Assembly (NCBI GenBank): GCA_903881265.1
Contig: CAIRSV010000169.1
Location: forward strand, 1 to 8,626
Direction: 5' to 3'
From: an uncultured Bacteroidota bacterium
GTDB taxonomy: Bacteria > Bacteroidota > Bacteroidia > Chitinophagales > Chitinophagaceae
DNA length: 8,626 nt
The notes beneath the pieces are model-generated. The model was not told where the DNA came from. It made no database searches and saw nothing but the letters and a program-made list of their open reading frames with translations. The translations under genes were made by a program, and so were the position numbers. Below are positions 7,011-8,626 of the stretch, in pieces; position 1 is the first letter of the stretch, and each line of letters opens with the position of its first letter.

Positions 7011-7071
7011 CTCCTTAGCTGCACATCCTTTTTACTGTTATCAAATGCCTTAATTAGCCACCATTTATGTC

Positions 7072-8445
7072 ATGAAAACAATCATAGAACCCTTCAAAAT
7101 AAAATCAGTTGAGCCTATTTATTTTAATACGCCAATAGAACGGAAACGAATTTTGAAAAATGCTTTTTACAATCCATTTCTGATACACTCAGATGATGTG
7201 CTGATTGATTTGCTAACTGATAGTGGCACGAGCGCAATGAGTTCGAATCAATGGGCTGGTATTATGCAAGGCGATGAATCCTATGCAGGGAGTCCCAGCT
7301 TTTTTCGTTTTGAAAAAGTTGTCCAAGCGTTGACGGGTATGCCTATTGTAATTCCTACCCATCAAGGACGCGCCGCAGAAAAAATACTGTTCAGTATATT
7401 AGGAGGCAAAGGCAAGTATTTTTTAAGCAATACCTTGTTTGATACGACGAGAGCGAATATTGAATTCTCTGGTGCAGAAGGTATAGATCTATTATGTGCT
7501 GCGGGTAAACTACCATCTGTGCCTGCGCCGTTTAAAGGTAATTTGGATACCGACGCGCTGAAAAAATGTATTGCAGAAAAAGGTGCATCAAATATTCCAT
7601 TGGTCATTATCACCGTCACTAATAACTCAGGTGGGGGACAGCCGGTGAGTATGCAAAATATTAAAGATGTGCGGGCTATTTGCACCGAACATCAGATTCC
7701 ATTATTCATCGATGCGTGTCGATTTGCAGAGAATTCATATTTTGTAAAGTTGCGTGAAGAAGGATATGCAGATATAGCCGTTGCTGAAATCGCACACGAA
7801 TTATTTTCGTATGCGGATGGTTGCACAATGAGTGCGAAGAAAGATGCCTTTGCTAATATCGGTGGTTTTTTAGCAATGCATAATGAAAAGCTTGCTATGC
7901 AATGCAGAAATTTGTTAGTCATCACCGAAGGTTTTCCAACCTATGGTGGTTTGGCTGGTCGCGACCTTGAGGCGATTGCCATCGGTCTGCAGGAAGTGGT
8001 TGAAGAGCCTTATCTGCACTATCGCATCCGAAGTATCGAATACCTTACGAATAAATTGATTGAGGCAGGTGTGCCAGTGATGCAACCTGCAGGCGGCCAT
8101 GCTGTGTATGTAGACGCCAACGCATTTTTATCGCATATACCAGTCGATCAATATCCTGGGCAGGCTTTGGTTGGTGCTTTCTATGAACACGGAGGGATTC
8201 GAAGTGTTGAAATTGGTTCACTGATGTTTGGAAAATATGCACAAGACGGCACCTTGATACCGGCGCAGATGGAGCTAGTTCGGTTAGCCATTCCACGACG
8301 AGTGTATACGCAAAGTCATATTGATTATGTATCAGAAGTTATCATTGAAGTGTATAACAAACGCCATGAAATTGGGGGGTTGAAAATCATAGAAGAAGCT
8401 CCGTTACTCAGACACTTTACTGCAAAATTGGCACCTATTAATTAA
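7072..8445 (+). CDS. tnaA: Tryptophanase (tryptophan indole-lyase)
   Basis: Cytoplasmic PLP-dependent beta-eliminating lyase that splits L-tryptophan into indole, pyruvate and ammonia. The 457-residue length suits the family. Its numbering happens to equal that of Citrobacter tyrosine phenol-lyase at the active-site landmarks I checked. The cofactor site is complete: Tyr71 in GDESYAG, Gln98-Gly99-Arg100 for the phosphate, Asn185, Asp214 and Arg217, and Schiff-base Lys257 in MSAKKD. The residues that separate the two enzymes are all tryptophanase-like: Asp124 in FDTT (Thr in the phenol-lyase), Ile381 in VEIGS (Arg), and His448 in LLRHFTAKL (Phe). EGFPTYGGL and the C-terminus also follow tryptophanase. 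The ATG at 7072 gives the standard EPFKIKSVEP N-terminus. No Shine-Dalgarno site is visible, as is usual in this phylum. It is the first gene of a tandem pair. Confidence 0.95.
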   Translation: MKTIIEPFKIKSVEPIYFNTPIERKRILKNAFYNPFLIHSDDVLIDLLTDSGTSAMSSNQWAGIMQGDESYAGSPSFFRFEKVVQALTGMPIVIPTHQGRAAEKILFSILGGKGKYFLSNTLFDTTRANIEFSGAEGIDLLCAAGKLPSVPAPFKGNLDTDALKKCIAEKGASNIPLVIITVTNNSGGGQPVSMQNIKDVRAICTEHQIPLFIDACRFAENSYFVKLREEGYADIAVAEIAHELFSYADGCTMSAKKDAFANIGGFLAMHNEKLAMQCRNLLVITEGFPTYGGLAGRDLEAIAIGLQEVVEEPYLHYRIRSIEYLTNKLIEAGVPVMQPAGGHAVYVDANAFLSHIPVDQYPGQALVGAFYEHGGIRSVEIGSLMFGKYAQDGTLIPAQMELVRLAIPRRVYTQSHIDYVSEVIIEVYNKRHEIGGLKIIEEAPLLRHFTAKLAPIN

Positions 8446-8462
8446 CTAAAAAAATCATCAAC

Positions 8463-8626
8463 ATGAACAGACAGATCAAACGAAGTTGGGCAGAACCTTA
8501 TAAAATGAAAATGGTTGAATTGCTCAAAATGACAACGCCGGCACACCGCAAAAAAGCGCTTGCCGAGGCAGGCTATAATACCTTTCTCTTGCGCTCGGAA
8601 GACGTCTATATCGATTTGCTGACTGA
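8463..8626 (+). CDS. Second tryptophanase / tyrosine phenol-lyase family gene, 3' end cut by the window
   Basis: An ATG 17 bases after the tryptophanase stop opens a frame of 54 codons to the window edge, beginning MNRQIKRSWAEPYKMKMVEL and ending VYIDLLT. It lines up with residues 6-49 of the first copy at about 24 of 44 positions, sharing the EPxKxKxVE and IDLLT landmarks, so it is a diverged paralogue rather than a recent duplicate. The segment EAGYNTFLL..SEDVYIDLLT is closer to tyrosine phenol-lyase (AGYNTFLLNSKDIYIDLLT) than to the first copy (YNPFLIHSDDVLIDLLT). The specificity residues at 124, 381 and 448 lie beyond the window, so substrate cannot be read. The short gap suggests co-transcription with the first gene. 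Confidence 0.88.
   Translation, partial: MNRQIKRSWAEPYKMKMVELLKMTTPAHRKKALAEAGYNTFLLRSEDVYIDLLT

Larger units (their letters stand above)
6725..7071. other. Divergent spacer between bshA and tryptophanase
   Basis: This 347-base region carries the control signals of two genes pointing away from each other. It holds the candidate bshA promoter next to bshA, a perfect 10-base palindrome CACAGCTGTG at 6822-6831 that could be an operator, a candidate tryptophanase promoter, and a possible leader ORF with a hairpin. Apart from the leader ORF, I see no coding potential. Confidence 0.6.

Noticed and set aside
7362..8296. Minus-strand frames opposite tryptophanase
   Set aside because: They are antisense to a gene with all active-site residues and show no domain of their own.
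7072..8445. Tyrosine phenol-lyase identity for the first lyase
   Set aside because: Asp124, Ile381 and His448 are the tryptophanase residues; the phenol-lyase has Thr, Arg and Phe there.

Overview
The window looks like a chromosomal segment of a Bacteroidota (Bacteroidetes) bacterium. The reasons are AT-rich coding sequence, almost no Shine-Dalgarno sites, several TAnnTTTG-like promoter elements, and gene families typical of that phylum: a proteorhodopsin with a Brp/Blh retinal-forming enzyme, BshA for bacillithiol, and a Bacteroidota-type tryptophanase. An aquatic, light-using member is plausible. I cannot place it at family level from sequence alone.

Layout. 1-673 (+) is the 3' part of a green-type proton-pumping rhodopsin, closed by a clear intrinsic terminator (695-734). 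A roughly 400-base gene-free stretch follows. Next is a 486-codon frame (1133-2593, +) whose C-terminal 290 residues are a Brp/Blh beta-carotene cleavage enzyme; its N-terminal 185-200 residues are not part of that family as I know it. Four genes then run leftward: bshA (5597-6724), a cyanophycinase (4601-5491), a DUF445 membrane protein overlapping it by one base (4011-4601), and a type Ib aspartate aminotransferase (2748-3923). A 347-base divergent spacer (6725-7071) separates bshA from a rightward tryptophanase (7072-8445). Seventeen bases later a second beta-eliminating lyase begins and runs off the window (8463-8626).

How they fit together. The rhodopsin and Blh form the core of retinal-based phototrophy: Blh splits beta-carotene to retinal, which the rhodopsin binds. 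The rhodopsin also has a glycine at the position that opens the carotenoid-antenna site in xanthorhodopsin. The remaining genes concern amino-acid and thiol metabolism. Cyanophycinase would release beta-Asp-Arg dipeptide, the aminotransferase can take up Asp, BshA makes a bacillithiol precursor, and the tandem PLP lyases split tryptophan (first copy) and tryptophan or tyrosine (second copy).

Most worth a second look: the antenna-type glycine in the rhodopsin, the unexplained N-terminal extension of Blh, the tandem lyase pair, a possible short Trp-containing leader ORF plus hairpin before tryptophanase, and a shared TTG-N12-(T/G)AnnTTTG promoter layout at three genes. I see no CRISPR array, tRNA, rRNA or insertion sequence.
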